A stretch of DNA of 64,000 nt from UBA1181 sp045226255. GTDB taxonomy: Bacteria; Bacteroidota; Bacteroidia; Bacteroidales; Paludibacteraceae. Positions 8,752 through 18,800 of this stretch are shown one piece after another; the stretch's first letter is position 1; each line of letters opens with the position of its first letter. Location of the stretch: the NCBI GenBank assembly GCA_045226255.1, contig JBGVCG010000014.1, positions 95,618 to 159,617 of the forward strand, given 5' to 3'. The position numbers were made by a program, and so were the translations under genes. The notes under the pieces were generated by a model. That model had not been told where the DNA came from and did no database searches. It saw only the letters and a program-made list of their open reading frames with translations.

Positions 8752-9534
8752 ATGATTAGACTGATTGATTACATAGACATCATTCTTGTCACCTGCATAC
8801 TCTACAAAACCTATAAAGTCTTGCGGGGGACAGTGGCCATCCGTGTATTCATCGGCATCCTCTTCTTCGTCGTGGCTTGGCTGGTCGTGAACTTCCTTTT
8901 CCAAATGCAGTTGCTGGGAGGAATCATGAACCAGATCGTCAACGTGGGCGCCATCGCACTCATCGTATTGTTCCAAGACGAGATCAGGCAGACGCTCTCC
9001 CGAATCGGAACCGGGCATGACAAGGTGTCATCGTTCATCAACAGACTATTCTCCGCCAACCCTTCCCAGCTAGTCGACGCCGAGGTGATGCAGATCATCA
9101 TCGCCTGCAAAAACATGGCGAAGAGACGTGTAGGCGCACTCATCGTGTTCGAAAAGACCAAGGACCTCAAGAACATAGAGGTAACAGGCGACTTCATCAA
9201 TGCGGAAATCAACGCCCGGCTCATCGAGAACATCTTCTTCAAGAACTCACCCCTCCACGACGGAGCGATGATCATATCCAAGAATAAAATAACAGCGGCG
9301 GGCTGCATCTTGCCTGTCTCACATAACTTCGACCTCCCGAAAGAGATCGGTCTGCGCCATAGAGCCGCCGTAGGTCTCTCCGAGAAGACGGACGCACTGG
9401 TCATCATCGTGTCGGAGGAGACGGGTAGAATCTCCTATGCGCAAAACGGGTCGCTCAAGATCAACATCTCACCGGAGGATCTGGAAGCCATCCTGACGAA
9501 CAAGTTTGAAGAGGACTATGATAACAGCAAATAA
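8752..9534 (+). CDS. cdaA: Diadenylate cyclase CdaA (c-di-AMP synthase)
   Basis: Membrane-bound enzyme making cyclic di-AMP from two ATP. The N-terminus has three hydrophobic helices (about residues 10-70), and the DisA_N catalytic domain (about 85-245) shows the DGA motif (DGAMII) and the RHR motif (RHRAAVG), both needed for activity. The length of 260 aa fits the CdaA/DacA type. It follows folP closely, an arrangement I recall as common in Bacteroidota. No CdaR or GlmM gene is adjacent, unlike in Firmicutes. Its last 17 bp overlap the start of lolD. Confidence 0.94.
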   Translation: MIRLIDYIDIILVTCILYKTYKVLRGTVAIRVFIGILFFVVAWLVVNFLFQMQLLGGIMNQIVNVGAIALIVLFQDEIRQTLSRIGTGHDKVSSFINRLFSANPSQLVDAEVMQIIIACKNMAKRRVGALIVFEKTKDLKNIEVTGDFINAEINARLIENIFFKNSPLHDGAMIISKNKITAAGCILPVSHNFDLPKEIGLRHRAAVGLSEKTDALVIIVSEETGRISYAQNGSLKINISPEDLEAILTNKFEEDYDNSK

Positions 9535-10168
9535 TATCACAAAATCATTCGGGCAATTCACCGCACTGCGCGGCGTGAACCTTTCCATCGAGAAGGGAGA
9601 GTTCGTCTCCATCATCGGTGCGAGCGGCGCAGGCAAGACCACACTGCTACAGATACTGGGCACGTTGGACAAGCCCGACATGGGCGAGGTGACCATCAAC
9701 GGAACAAACGTATTCGCCCTATCGGATGACGAGCAAGCGGCTTTCCGCAACAAGCACATCGGCTTCGTCTTCCAATTCCACCAACTCCTGCCGGAATTCA
9801 CCGCCTTGGAGAACATCATGATCCCAGCCCTAATCGCAAAGAGAGAGAAGGCGGAGGCGGAACGGGAGGCGAAGGATCTGCTCGCCTTCATGAACCTGAG
9901 CGAGAGGGCCGACCACAAGCCAAACGAGCTATCGGGAGGCGAGAAACAGAGAGTCGCCGTGGCGCGCGCCCTCATCAACAAACCGGACGTACTGCTCGCC
10001 GACGAACCGACAGGAAGCCTTGATTCAAAGAACAAACAGGACATCCATCGATTGTTCTGCCAACTGCAGCAGGAGATGGGGCAAACGCTCGTCGTGGTCA
10101 CGCATGACATGGAGATGGCCTCCGGTTCGGGAAGGATCATCAACATGCAGGACGGGAAAATCGTATAA
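9518..10168 (+). CDS. lolD: LolD-type ABC transporter ATP-binding protein
   Basis: ATPase of the MacB/LolCDE type, which probably energises release of lipoproteins from the inner membrane. Walker A GASGAGKT (about residues 35-42), signature LSGGEKQRVAVARAL, Walker B VLLADEPTG and the switch histidine in VVTHD are all intact. I chose the ATG at 9518, which overlaps cdaA by 17 bp and puts the family start (MITANNITKSFG) at the N-terminus; a TTG at 9506 would add four residues. The matching permease is not in this window. The gene could also serve another MacB-like exporter. Confidence 0.9.
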   Translation: MITANNITKSFGQFTALRGVNLSIEKGEFVSIIGASGAGKTTLLQILGTLDKPDMGEVTINGTNVFALSDDEQAAFRNKHIGFVFQFHQLLPEFTALENIMIPALIAKREKAEAEREAKDLLAFMNLSERADHKPNELSGGEKQRVAVARALINKPDVLLADEPTGSLDSKNKQDIHRLFCQLQQEMGQTLVVVTHDMEMASGSGRIINMQDGKIV

Positions 10169-10186
10169 AGTTAAGAATTAAGAGTT
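10169..10186. repeat. Heptameric AT-rich repeat, inverted copy
   Basis: Directly after the lolD stop, AGTTAAG AATTAAG AGTT reads on the opposite strand as (CTTAAYT) units with period 7. The same unit occurs at 12077-12104 and 22355-22389. Confidence 0.6.
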
Positions 10187-10244
10187 ATTCCTTGGAATGA
10201 GGGCAGGCCATCCCGGATCAAAAAAACACGAAAGATGGATTTGG

Positions 10245-10277
10245 TTTGACAGACTCAACAAAAAATAATACCTTCGC
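10245..10277 (+). promoter_or_regulatory. Promoter for yebC
   Basis: TTTG (10245-10248) is followed after 21 nt by TACCTTCG (10270-10277), one base from the TAnnTTTG consensus. The implied leader is about 52 nt. Confidence 0.55.
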
Positions 10278-10336
10278 GCAACATTTAGTCACGAAAGACG
10301 GGAATATAAAAACATACAATAATAAATAATAATAAA

Positions 10337-11068
10337 ATGGGAAGAGCTTTTGAATACCGTAAAGCAAGAATTTTTGCGAGGAACGCTCGATTATCCAAGA
10401 CGTTCACCCGCATCTCTAAGGAAATAACCATTAGTGTCAAGGCAAGCGGTGCGGATCCATCCTCCAACTCACGTCTCCGCATGCTCCTGCAAAAAGCGAA
10501 AGCGGAGTGTATGCCAAAAGACAGCGTAGACCGCGCCATCAAGAAGGCCACCGATAAGGATGCCGCTGACTTCAAGGAGATCATCTACGAGGGATATGGT
10601 CCTGGCGGAGTAGCAGTCTTGGCAGTAGCCGCGACAGATAACAATACCCGCACCGTCTCCAACGTGCGCTCCTACTTCAACAAACACGGAGGTAGCCTCG
10701 GCACATCCGGTAGCCTCGCATTCCTCTTCGAGCACAAATGCGTGTTCAAGGTGGCGGAGAAAGAAGGAGCAGACCTCGAAGAGCTGGAGTTGGAGTTGAT
10801 CGACTTCGGTGTGGAAGAGGTATTCAAGGATGACGAGACTGGCGAGATCATCATCGAAGGCGCATTCGAGAATAACTCCAAGATCCAATCCTACTTGGAG
10901 GACAACGGATACGAGATTAAAGACGTGGAGTTCATCTACGCCCCTAACGACACGAAGGAGATCACTGCTGAACAGCGTGAGACCCTCAACAAACTCCTCG
11001 ACAAGTTGGACGAGGACGACGATATCTCCATCGTGTTCACTAACGTGAAAGAAGAGGACGAGGAATAA
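10337..11068 (+). CDS. yebC: YebC/PmpR family protein (translation factor or regulator)
   Basis: Typical YebC protein of 243 aa: it begins MGRAFEYRKARIFARNARLSK, with the family blocks ITISVKASGADPSSN, PKDSVDRAIKKA and YEGYGPGGVA. Three domains are expected, the first basic. The family was long annotated as a DNA-binding transcription regulator; recent work on relatives supports a role in translation of proline stretches. The acidic C-terminus (EEDEE) is unremarkable. The gene is monocistronic, with its own promoter and a strong terminator. Which role applies here cannot be told from sequence. Confidence 0.93.
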   Translation: MGRAFEYRKARIFARNARLSKTFTRISKEITISVKASGADPSSNSRLRMLLQKAKAECMPKDSVDRAIKKATDKDAADFKEIIYEGYGPGGVAVLAVAATDNNTRTVSNVRSYFNKHGGSLGTSGSLAFLFEHKCVFKVAEKEGADLEELELELIDFGVEEVFKDDETGEIIIEGAFENNSKIQSYLEDNGYEIKDVEFIYAPNDTKEITAEQRETLNKLLDKLDEDDDISIVFTNVKEEDEE

Positions 11069-11099
11069 TTCCGAGCCTTCATACAATAAAGACTATGCC

Positions 11100-11136
11100 A
11101 GCGGCGGAACTTTTCGGTTCCGCCGCTGTTCTTTTC
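11100..11136 (+). terminator. Strong terminator after yebC
   Basis: A perfect 11-bp stem AGCGGCGGAAC/GTTCCGCCGCT (11100-11110 and 11117-11127) with a 6-nt loop is followed by GTTCTTTTCT. The rest of the 347-bp gap to 11415 contains only the next promoter and AT-rich sequence. Confidence 0.9.
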
Positions 11137-11309
11137 TGGGGATCCGACACATTCAGCACCTACGCACCAAAGGGAAAGCGAACCCACATCACCCAACAAC
11201 CTGGGTAAAAAAGAAATAATCAGCAAGGAAAAACAACACCCAAAGGAGTATAACAATCTATTTTCACAAAAAATATAAATGAATCTAAAAAAAATAGAAG
11301 AGAAAAAAA

Positions 11310-11337
11310 TTGCAATTCCAATTTTTTGTTATATTTG
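11310..11337 (+). promoter_or_regulatory. Strong promoter for the small lipoprotein
   Basis: TTG (11310-11312), 17-nt spacer and a perfect TATATTTG -7 box (11330-11337). The surrounding 60 bp are very AT-rich. The implied 5' leader is about 70 nt. Confidence 0.75.
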
Positions 11338-11415
11338 CATTGTCAAAACCTGCAAAGGCGGGTTTCGTGTTATATGATCGAATTCTATTGTTTAACTTTT
11401 TAATTTATTTACAAA

Positions 11416-11919
11416 ATGAAAAAGATTTTTAATTTGGCAGTGATTTTCGCAGCATTGACTGCAGCTTTCACTTTCGCTTCTTGTGACGACGATGAAGATG
11501 ACGTAATCAATGATTTCGAGGACGGATCTGCAAACGCAGTTGCTGAACTTCAAGTTGTAGCAGGCACAAAATACCAAGCATACCAAGCTGGTACAGCTGC
11601 TTTCACATTCAAAGTTACATCTACAACTGGACACTATGCTGACAAATCTCAGGTAGTTATCTTCGAGATCGAGAACGCAGACGGAAAGAAGGATCTTGAG
11701 TTCACTCTTTCAGATCAAGGCGATTCTTACTTGATGAGAAATGCAGACGGTTCTTACGAGACTGTAGGCAAGACAGTTGCTGATCAAAACGCTGACAAGG
11801 TCGTTATGGTTTTGGCTTGCGCTAACTCAAAAGCTGATTACACTATCACTTCTGGTACCATCAACGATTCTTTGAAGAAGGCAGGTGCTAAGGAGACTAA
11901 GTTCGCTGTTAAGAAATAA
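11416..11919 (+). CDS. Small, probably abundant lipoprotein, 167 aa
   Basis: The signal peptide ends in lipobox FASC (Cys23), followed by the acidic DDDEDDVINDFEDG, a composition often seen just after the lipid anchor of surface lipoproteins in Bacteroidota. The remaining 120 residues look like one beta-rich domain with a final KKAGAKETKFAVKK tail. No family is recognised. Codon use is biased to GCT, GTT, TCT and ACT, unlike the flanking yebC and ruvA, and the gene has an excellent promoter and terminator of its own, so I infer high expression. It is a single-gene unit. Confidence 0.8.
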   Translation: MKKIFNLAVIFAALTAAFTFASCDDDEDDVINDFEDGSANAVAELQVVAGTKYQAYQAGTAAFTFKVTSTTGHYADKSQVVIFEIENADGKKDLEFTLSDQGDSYLMRNADGSYETVGKTVADQNADKVVMVLACANSKADYTITSGTINDSLKKAGAKETKFAVKK

Positions 11920-11941
11920 TCACAGCTGAATTAAGCAAATC

Positions 11942-11971
11942 AAAAAGCGGGCTTCGGTCCGCTTTTTTTTT
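11942..11971 (+). terminator. Terminator after the small lipoprotein gene
   Basis: AAAAAGCGG/CCGCTTTTT-type stem around the loop GCTTCGGT, ending in nine T residues, 22 bp after the stop codon. Confidence 0.88.
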
Positions 11972-12025
11972 GTGCCTTATATGACCGAAAGTCTATCTGA
12001 GCCGTTCGTCCGTAGACGATGTGCC

Positions 12026-12047
12026 GAGACGATGTGCACATCGTCTC
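12026..12047. repeat. 22-bp perfect palindrome, copy 1
   Basis: The half site GAGACGATGTG is followed directly by its exact reverse complement. The identical 22 bp recur at 63790-63811. A partial half copy (TAGACGATGTGC, 12013-12024) precedes it. It lies in a 301-bp gap with no gene, which otherwise holds a terminator, a heptamer repeat and the ruvA promoter. Confidence 0.85.
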
Positions 12048-12076
12048 ATACCCTATCCCCCCCCGAACTTATAATT

Positions 12077-12104
12077 CTCAACTCTTAACTCTTAATTCTT
12101 AATT
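12077..12104. repeat. Tandem heptamer repeat (CTYAAYT)x4
   Basis: Four 7-bp units in a row: CTCAACT, CTTAACT, CTTAATT, CTTAATT. Related blocks occur after lolD (10169) and at the end of the gene at 22381. Confidence 0.75.
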
Positions 12105-12161
12105 CAAAATTTCCCACTTCCCCTCCATTAACCTGTCAAATAAAACTTCCACACACTCAAA

Positions 12162-12193
12162 TTGCTTTTTTTAGAATTATTTCATTAATTTTG
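12162..12193 (+). promoter_or_regulatory. Promoter for ruvA-sprA
   Basis: TTG (12162-12164), 21-nt spacer and TAATTTTG (12186-12193), ending 27 bp before the ruvA ATG. Confidence 0.65.
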
Positions 12194-12220
12194 CAAACTA
12201 AAATATAACTTAGAGATAGA

Positions 12221-12799
12221 ATGTACGAATATATCAAAGGCAGAGTTGAGGAACTGAGTCCCGCCATGGCCATCATAGAGGCCAACCAGGTCGGGTACGC
12301 AGTGAACATCTCGCTGAACACCTATGCGGCATTGGAAGGCAAGGCGGAGGCCAAGCTCTACATCCACGAGGCCATACGCGAGGACGCCTTCACGCTCTAC
12401 GGTTTCGCCGAAAAGGCGGAGCGTGACCTCTTCCTTCTGCTCATATCCGTATCAGGCGTTGGCGCCAACACCGCCAGGATGATCCTATCCTCCTTCTCGG
12501 TACCCGAATTGGAGGCCATCATCAGCGGAGAGAACGTCAGCCAACTCAAGGCGGTGAAAGGCATCGGGCTGAAAACCGCCCAGAGAATCATCGTTGACCT
12601 GAAAGACAAAGTGGGGAAAGAGACATCTCCGTTGGGAGCACAGATACAAACGAACAACAACAGAGAAGAGGCGCTCACCGCTTTGGTCTTGCTGGGATTC
12701 AACAGAAGTGCGTCCGCGAAGGTAGTCGACAAAATCATTGCTGGCGACCCGACCATTTCACTAGAAAAAATCATCAAGGACGCACTAAAACAGCTTTGA
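12221..12799 (+). CDS. ruvA: Holliday junction branch migration protein RuvA
   Basis: Tetrameric junction-binding subunit that works with the RuvB motor and RuvC resolvase in recombination repair. The N-terminal OB fold starts MYEYIKGRVEEL. Two helix-hairpin-helix motifs follow, VSGVGANTARMIL (about residues 78-90) and VKGIGLKTAQRIIVDLKDK (about 113-131), and the short C-terminal domain (about 145-192) contacts RuvB. Length is normal at 192 aa. Placement 30 bp upstream of sprA is, as I recall, conserved in Bacteroidota, although the two proteins share no known function. Confidence 0.96.
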   Translation: MYEYIKGRVEELSPAMAIIEANQVGYAVNISLNTYAALEGKAEAKLYIHEAIREDAFTLYGFAEKAERDLFLLLISVSGVGANTARMILSSFSVPELEAIISGENVSQLKAVKGIGLKTAQRIIVDLKDKVGKETSPLGAQIQTNNNREEALTALVLLGFNRSASAKVVDKIIAGDPTISLEKIIKDALKQL

Positions 12800-12828
12800 T
12801 TTCGTTTCCATAACAGAAAGAAAGAAAA

Positions 12829-15800
12829 TTGAAGAAACTTAATAGACATAATATATTCATCGCTGCGTCGCTTTGCGGAATCCTTGCCCTTTCGGCATTC
12901 GCACAAGGGGACGGGAATTTGTCCCTCCCGAGACCATCCGACAGAAAGCCAACCCTTGCCGACCCGCAAGGGGACACAGCCAGTCTGCGTTATCCTCTCA
13001 AAAAACAAGAGATAGTGACCTATGATGACCTCAACCAGAAGTCATCCATGGATCTTGTCACCCCAAGCAACATCAATACAGATGTAGAATACGATCCGGG
13101 AAGCGGGCTCTACATCTACCGCACCAAAGTAGGTGAAATGGAGATCACTACCCCATTCGTCCTCAGCGAAGACGAGTACAGGGAGCAGGCATTGAAGGAG
13201 TCCATGAACAAATATTGGGCGGAGAAAGCCAAAACCAACACGGAGGGGGGCAATAAAATCACGCCAAGCGAGATTCAGATCGGTTTAGGAAAGCAAGGAG
13301 AGAAAATATTCGGCCCAGGCGGTGTGCAACTCAAGACACAAGGCTCCGTCGAGTTACCATTCGGCGTCTCCATCACGAAGAGAAAGAACCCAGCCATCTC
13401 CGAACGGAACAGAAGGAACGGAACATTCGACTTCGACTGTAAAATACAGCTGTCGGCCACTGGAAATGTGGGAGATAAAATCAATTTCAACATCAACTAC
13501 AACACCGAGGCGACTTTCAACGCAGACCAACGACTCATCAACTTGGGCTATAAGGGAGAAGAGGACGACATACTCCAATTGGTCGAGGCAGGAAATGTGA
13601 AATTACCACTATCCTCATCGCTCATAACGGGAAGCACAGACTTGTTCGGATTCCGCACAGACCTGCAATTCGGCAAACTGAAAGTCTCCGCCATCTTCTC
13701 TCAGCAAGAATCTGACAGGAAGAGCATATCCACCCAAGGTGCACAAACCACCGATTTCGAGATAAAAGCATCACAATACGAGGAAAACAGGCACTTCTTC
13801 CTCTCCACCTACTTCTACGACCATTATGATGAATGGGCGAAAAACGCACCAAATCCACAATCTGGAATCGTCATCAACAAGGTAGAGGTCTGGACAACGA
13901 ACTCCACCAACTCCTCGTCCAACAACACGACGATGCGCAACATCATCGCCATACGAGATTTGGCGGAGACCTACGACAGCGAGGGGGTTTCGGAAGCTTG
14001 GCCAAACAACACAAACGGAACTGTCTATAACACCATCAATGCCAACAAGGCGTTGCGCGACATACAGACAGCCTCCAACGAGATGTCTAACCTCGTCATC
14101 GACGGACAAGATTACACCTCCGCAAAAGAATACGAAATACTCAACAACGCAAAACTACTGCGTGAGTCGGAATATACCCTCAACTCGGAGTTGGGATACA
14201 TATCATTGAAGAGCAGCGTATCGTCCGACAACATCGTCGCCGTAGCCTACGAGTACACGCAAGGTGGCAAGACATACAAGGTCGGAGAGTTGACCACCAG
14301 CACAACCGACACGGCAAGCACATCAACGAAGAATCTCTTCGTGAAGTTGATAAAAGGCTCCACGCCTGCTCCACATAACAAAAGGCTATGGAACTTAGCC
14401 ATGAAGAACATCTATTCGCTTGGTGCATACAACATACAAGAAGAGAACTTCAAGGTTGAGGTCAAATACTACTACCAGAGCGATTCAACCACACAATACC
14501 TAACCTACATACCAGCCCTCAGCAACAAGAACCTGCTGAGAGTCCTGAATATGGACCGTCTCAACAAACGGTTGAACGCAATGCCGGACGGCTATTTCGA
14601 CTTCATCAAAGGATATACAGTCGACCCAACGACAGGAAGAATCATATTCCTCTCCACCCGCCCGTTCGATACCGGCATCAAAAACGGATACAACAACATG
14701 GCGGGCGTAGAGAAGTTCACCTATCCTGAGCTGTACGACTCCACCCTCACCGTGGCGAAAGAATACACAGAGAAGAACAAATACCTCATTACAGGAAAAT
14801 ATAGTTCTTCCTCCGGTTCTGAAATCAGACTTGGCGCCACCAATGTGGCAAGAGGATCTGTCAGAGTCACCGCCGGCGGACGAACGCTGGTGGAGGGAAC
14901 AGGTTACACGGTGGACTACAATCTGGGTATCGTGAAGATCTTGGACGAAATAGCCCTTTCTTCCAACTCTCCGATCAATGTATCCCTAGAGAGCGAATCG
15001 TTCTTCAATACGCAACGGAAGTCGCTCATGGGAACCAACATGGAGTACGAATTCTCCGACAAATTCACATTAGGAGGAACTATACTCCACATGTCGGAGA
15101 AACCACTCACGCAGAAAGTCAGCATGGGTAACGAACCTATCTCCAACACGATATGGGGAATGAACGGAACCTTCAAGTCCGACTGGCAATGGCTGACGTC
15201 CGTCATAGATAGGATACCTTTAATAGATGCGAAGGCACCTTCTTCGATAGCCCTGTCAGGGGAATTCGCACAATTGATCCCAGGACACAGCAAGGCTGTA
15301 AATCAGGAAGATGCGGGAACATCCTACATAGATGACTTCGAAGGAACAGAGTCATCCATCAACATCAAGAATCCAACATCATGGGTTTTAGCCAGCACAC
15401 CGAAAGTGACAAGCGGTCCGCTCATGAACAAACACTTCATCCGAGACAACGATACCTACTGGAGTCAACAATTAAGCACAACGGACCTTATCAACATCGG
15501 TTACGGTTTGAACAGGGCCCACTTGGCTTGGTATTACATCGATCAGATATTCACAAGCACAAGTTCCAGCACACCAGACCACATCAAAAAGGATAAGAAC
15601 CAATTGTCCAACCACTACGTCCGTCAGGTGGACGAAAGGGAAATATACCAAGACAAAGACCCGATCAGCGGAGAGTCAACCACTATGCAGACCCTCCACC
15701 TACACTATTATCCGAAGGAGAGAGGTCAATACAACTTGGATGTGACAGGAATGGGTGCGGACGGATACCTGACGAACCCAGAGGATCGATGGGCTGGTAT

Positions 15801-18800
15801 CATGCGCAAGCTAGACAACACCAACTTTGAGACCTCGAATGTGGAGTACCTCGAATTCTGGATGATGGATCCATTCGTATATCCTGACATGAACACCACA
15901 TCGGGACAGTTGGTCATCAACTTAGGAAACATGTCCGAAGACATCTTGAAAGACGGAAGGAAGGCGTTCGAGAACGGATTACCGACCTCCAACAACAATG
16001 CGGCCATCGACACAACCATCTGGGGTGTTGTTCCTAGATTAACCGCATTGACAAGTTCCTTCGACAATGCGAACCTCAACCAACAAGACTTAGGTCTCGA
16101 CGGATTATCCAATAGCGAAGAATCCCGCTTCGCTCCTTCCTACGCCAAATATCAACGGGAAGTGAGCTCGAAGGTGAGCGCCGCAACCAAACAAAGGTGG
16201 GATGCCGCACCATTCTCTCCGCTCAATGACCCTGCAGGAGATAACTACCACTACTATAGGGGATCCGACTACGATGACGCAGAGTCCAACATCTTCGACC
16301 GATACAAGTATTACAACGGAACGGATGGAAACTCAACCGCAACCAACGACAGGTACACCTCATCCGCCACCACATCGCCAGATACGGAAGACTTGAATGG
16401 AGATAACACATTGAACGAGTCGGAGCAATACTACGAGTACATTGTGAACATCGACAAATCAGCATTCCAGAACGAGGCAGAATGGGAAGACAACTACATC
16501 ACCAACATGGTGGAGTCATCCGTTGAGCTGAAGAACGGAGAACGCGAGAATATCAGATGGTACCAATTCAGGATACCTGTCAAGACAACCAAAAAGCGTG
16601 CAGAAGGCGGCATATCCGACTTCCGATCCATCCGATACATCCGTATGTACATGACAGGATTCCAAGAAGAGGAGCACCTCCGCTTTGGTGAATTCCAGCT
16701 TGTACGTACCGACTGGCGTATCTATGAGAAGAACGACCGATTGGTGGACAACAGCATATACGCGAAACTGCGTGGAACCGGAAAGATAGACATCTCCTCC
16801 GTCTGCTACGAGAAGGACCAAAGGAAGAAACCTGTGGGATACAAGTTACCTCCAGGCATCAAGCAGACCATCGACCCAAGTCAAAGCCAAATCAGGGAAG
16901 AAAACGAGCAGTCTATGGTACTCCGTATAGACAGTTTGGAACCGAACGATGTGCGCGCAGTATACAAGACCGCCACCCTCGACACACGTCAGTACAAGCG
17001 TTTCAAGATGTTTGTGCACGCAGAGGAGTACATCGACGGAGAAGAGATTCCAGACAACAGAATTTATGCGTTCGTACGCTTCGGATCAGACTTCACGGAG
17101 AACTACTACGAATACAAGATTCCGTTGAAAATGACCCAAGCAGGTGCCATCGATGCGAACCAGATATGGCCGAAGGAAAACAACTTCGATTTCGCATTTG
17201 AGCAATTGACGAACCTGAAGTTGGAAAGAGACAAAAAGAAGGTTTCCGGACAGGCCAAGTACAATGAAGTGTACACCAAGATGGACGGTCATAACACCAT
17301 GTCAGTAATCGGTTCGCCATCCTTCGGAGACATCACCTCCATGATGATCGGTATCATCAACGAGGACAATATATCCCACAATGCGGAGATCTGGGTCAAC
17401 GAGATGCGTATGTCCGGCTATGACGAAGAGGGAGGTTGGGCAGCAGTAGCCAACTTAGGCATTGTATTCTCCGACTTGGGATCATTCTCCTTGGGCGGAC
17501 AAATCGAGACAGTAGGATTCGGTAACATCGAAGACAACGTGATGGAGAGGAACCAAGACGACTTCTACGAGTACAATCTTGCGGCAGCCATCCAATTGGG
17601 TAAGTTCTTCCCTGAAAAGGCGAAAGTCAACATGCCATTCTCCTACACACGTACCCACCAACGCACCTCACCGAAGTATGATCCGATGAACACGGACATC
17701 GAGTTGAAGAAGACGTTGGACAACTACGACTCGGATGCGATAAGGGACTCCATCAAGGAGATGTCCCAAACCAACAAAATATACAAGAGCTATGCGCTCA
17801 ACAACGTACGTGTGGGTATAACAAGCAAGAAACCGATGCCATATGACCCAGCTAACTTCTCCTTCAGCTTGGGATATAACAAATCGGAGGAAGTGAACCC
17901 AGAGACAGAGTACGAGAACATACAGAACTACAAAGGTGTGTTCAACTATGTCTATTCGATCAACCCTAAGCCAGTGGAACCATTCAAAAAGGCTAAGGCG
18001 TTCAAATCGCAGTATCTGAAACTCATCAGGGACTTCAACTTCTACTACGTTCCGAAAAACATCGCCTTCGGTACATCCATGACTCGTTACTACGAGGAGG
18101 CACAGATGAGGAACTACATGCAACCAATTGTCAAGGACACGACATTCCAATACATGTCATTCGACAAAAACTGGCAGTGGGATAGAACGTCCGATATCAA
18201 ATGGGACTTGACAAGGAACCTAAAACTGAGTTTCTCCACCGCCACGAACTCTGAAATCACGGAGATAATCAGATCCGACGAAGAGGATGGAGACCGACTC
18301 GTCAATATGCCTATCAACAAGCAGTATCTAGAAGATATCGGCTACTACGATTGGTACGACAAATGGAAAGATACCGTATGGAATAGCATCAAACATTTCG
18401 GAGAGCCAGTCTCCTACGAGCAGAAATTCAACATCTCGTACAACATACCGATCAACAAGCTTCCGCACTTGGATTGGATCACCTCCAATGCTTCATACAC
18501 CGCCTTCTATCAATGGGACAAAGGTACGGTATTGGTGTTGGGAGAAGCCCCTGTGACGGGTAACATCATCGAGAACCAAAGGAACTGGAGTGGAGACGTG
18601 AGGTTCAATTTCGAGACGCTCTACAACAAATTCCCTCATCTGAAGGAAATCAACAAGAAATTAAGCAAGAACACAAGTTCAACCACGAAGAAGAAGGATT
18701 CGAAAGACGAGAAGAAAGAGGAGAAGCCTAAGACCTACGAGCGCAAGAACATGCGCATAAAGGCAAACAGCAAGACTCGAATCAGCCATAGGCTTGGGTC

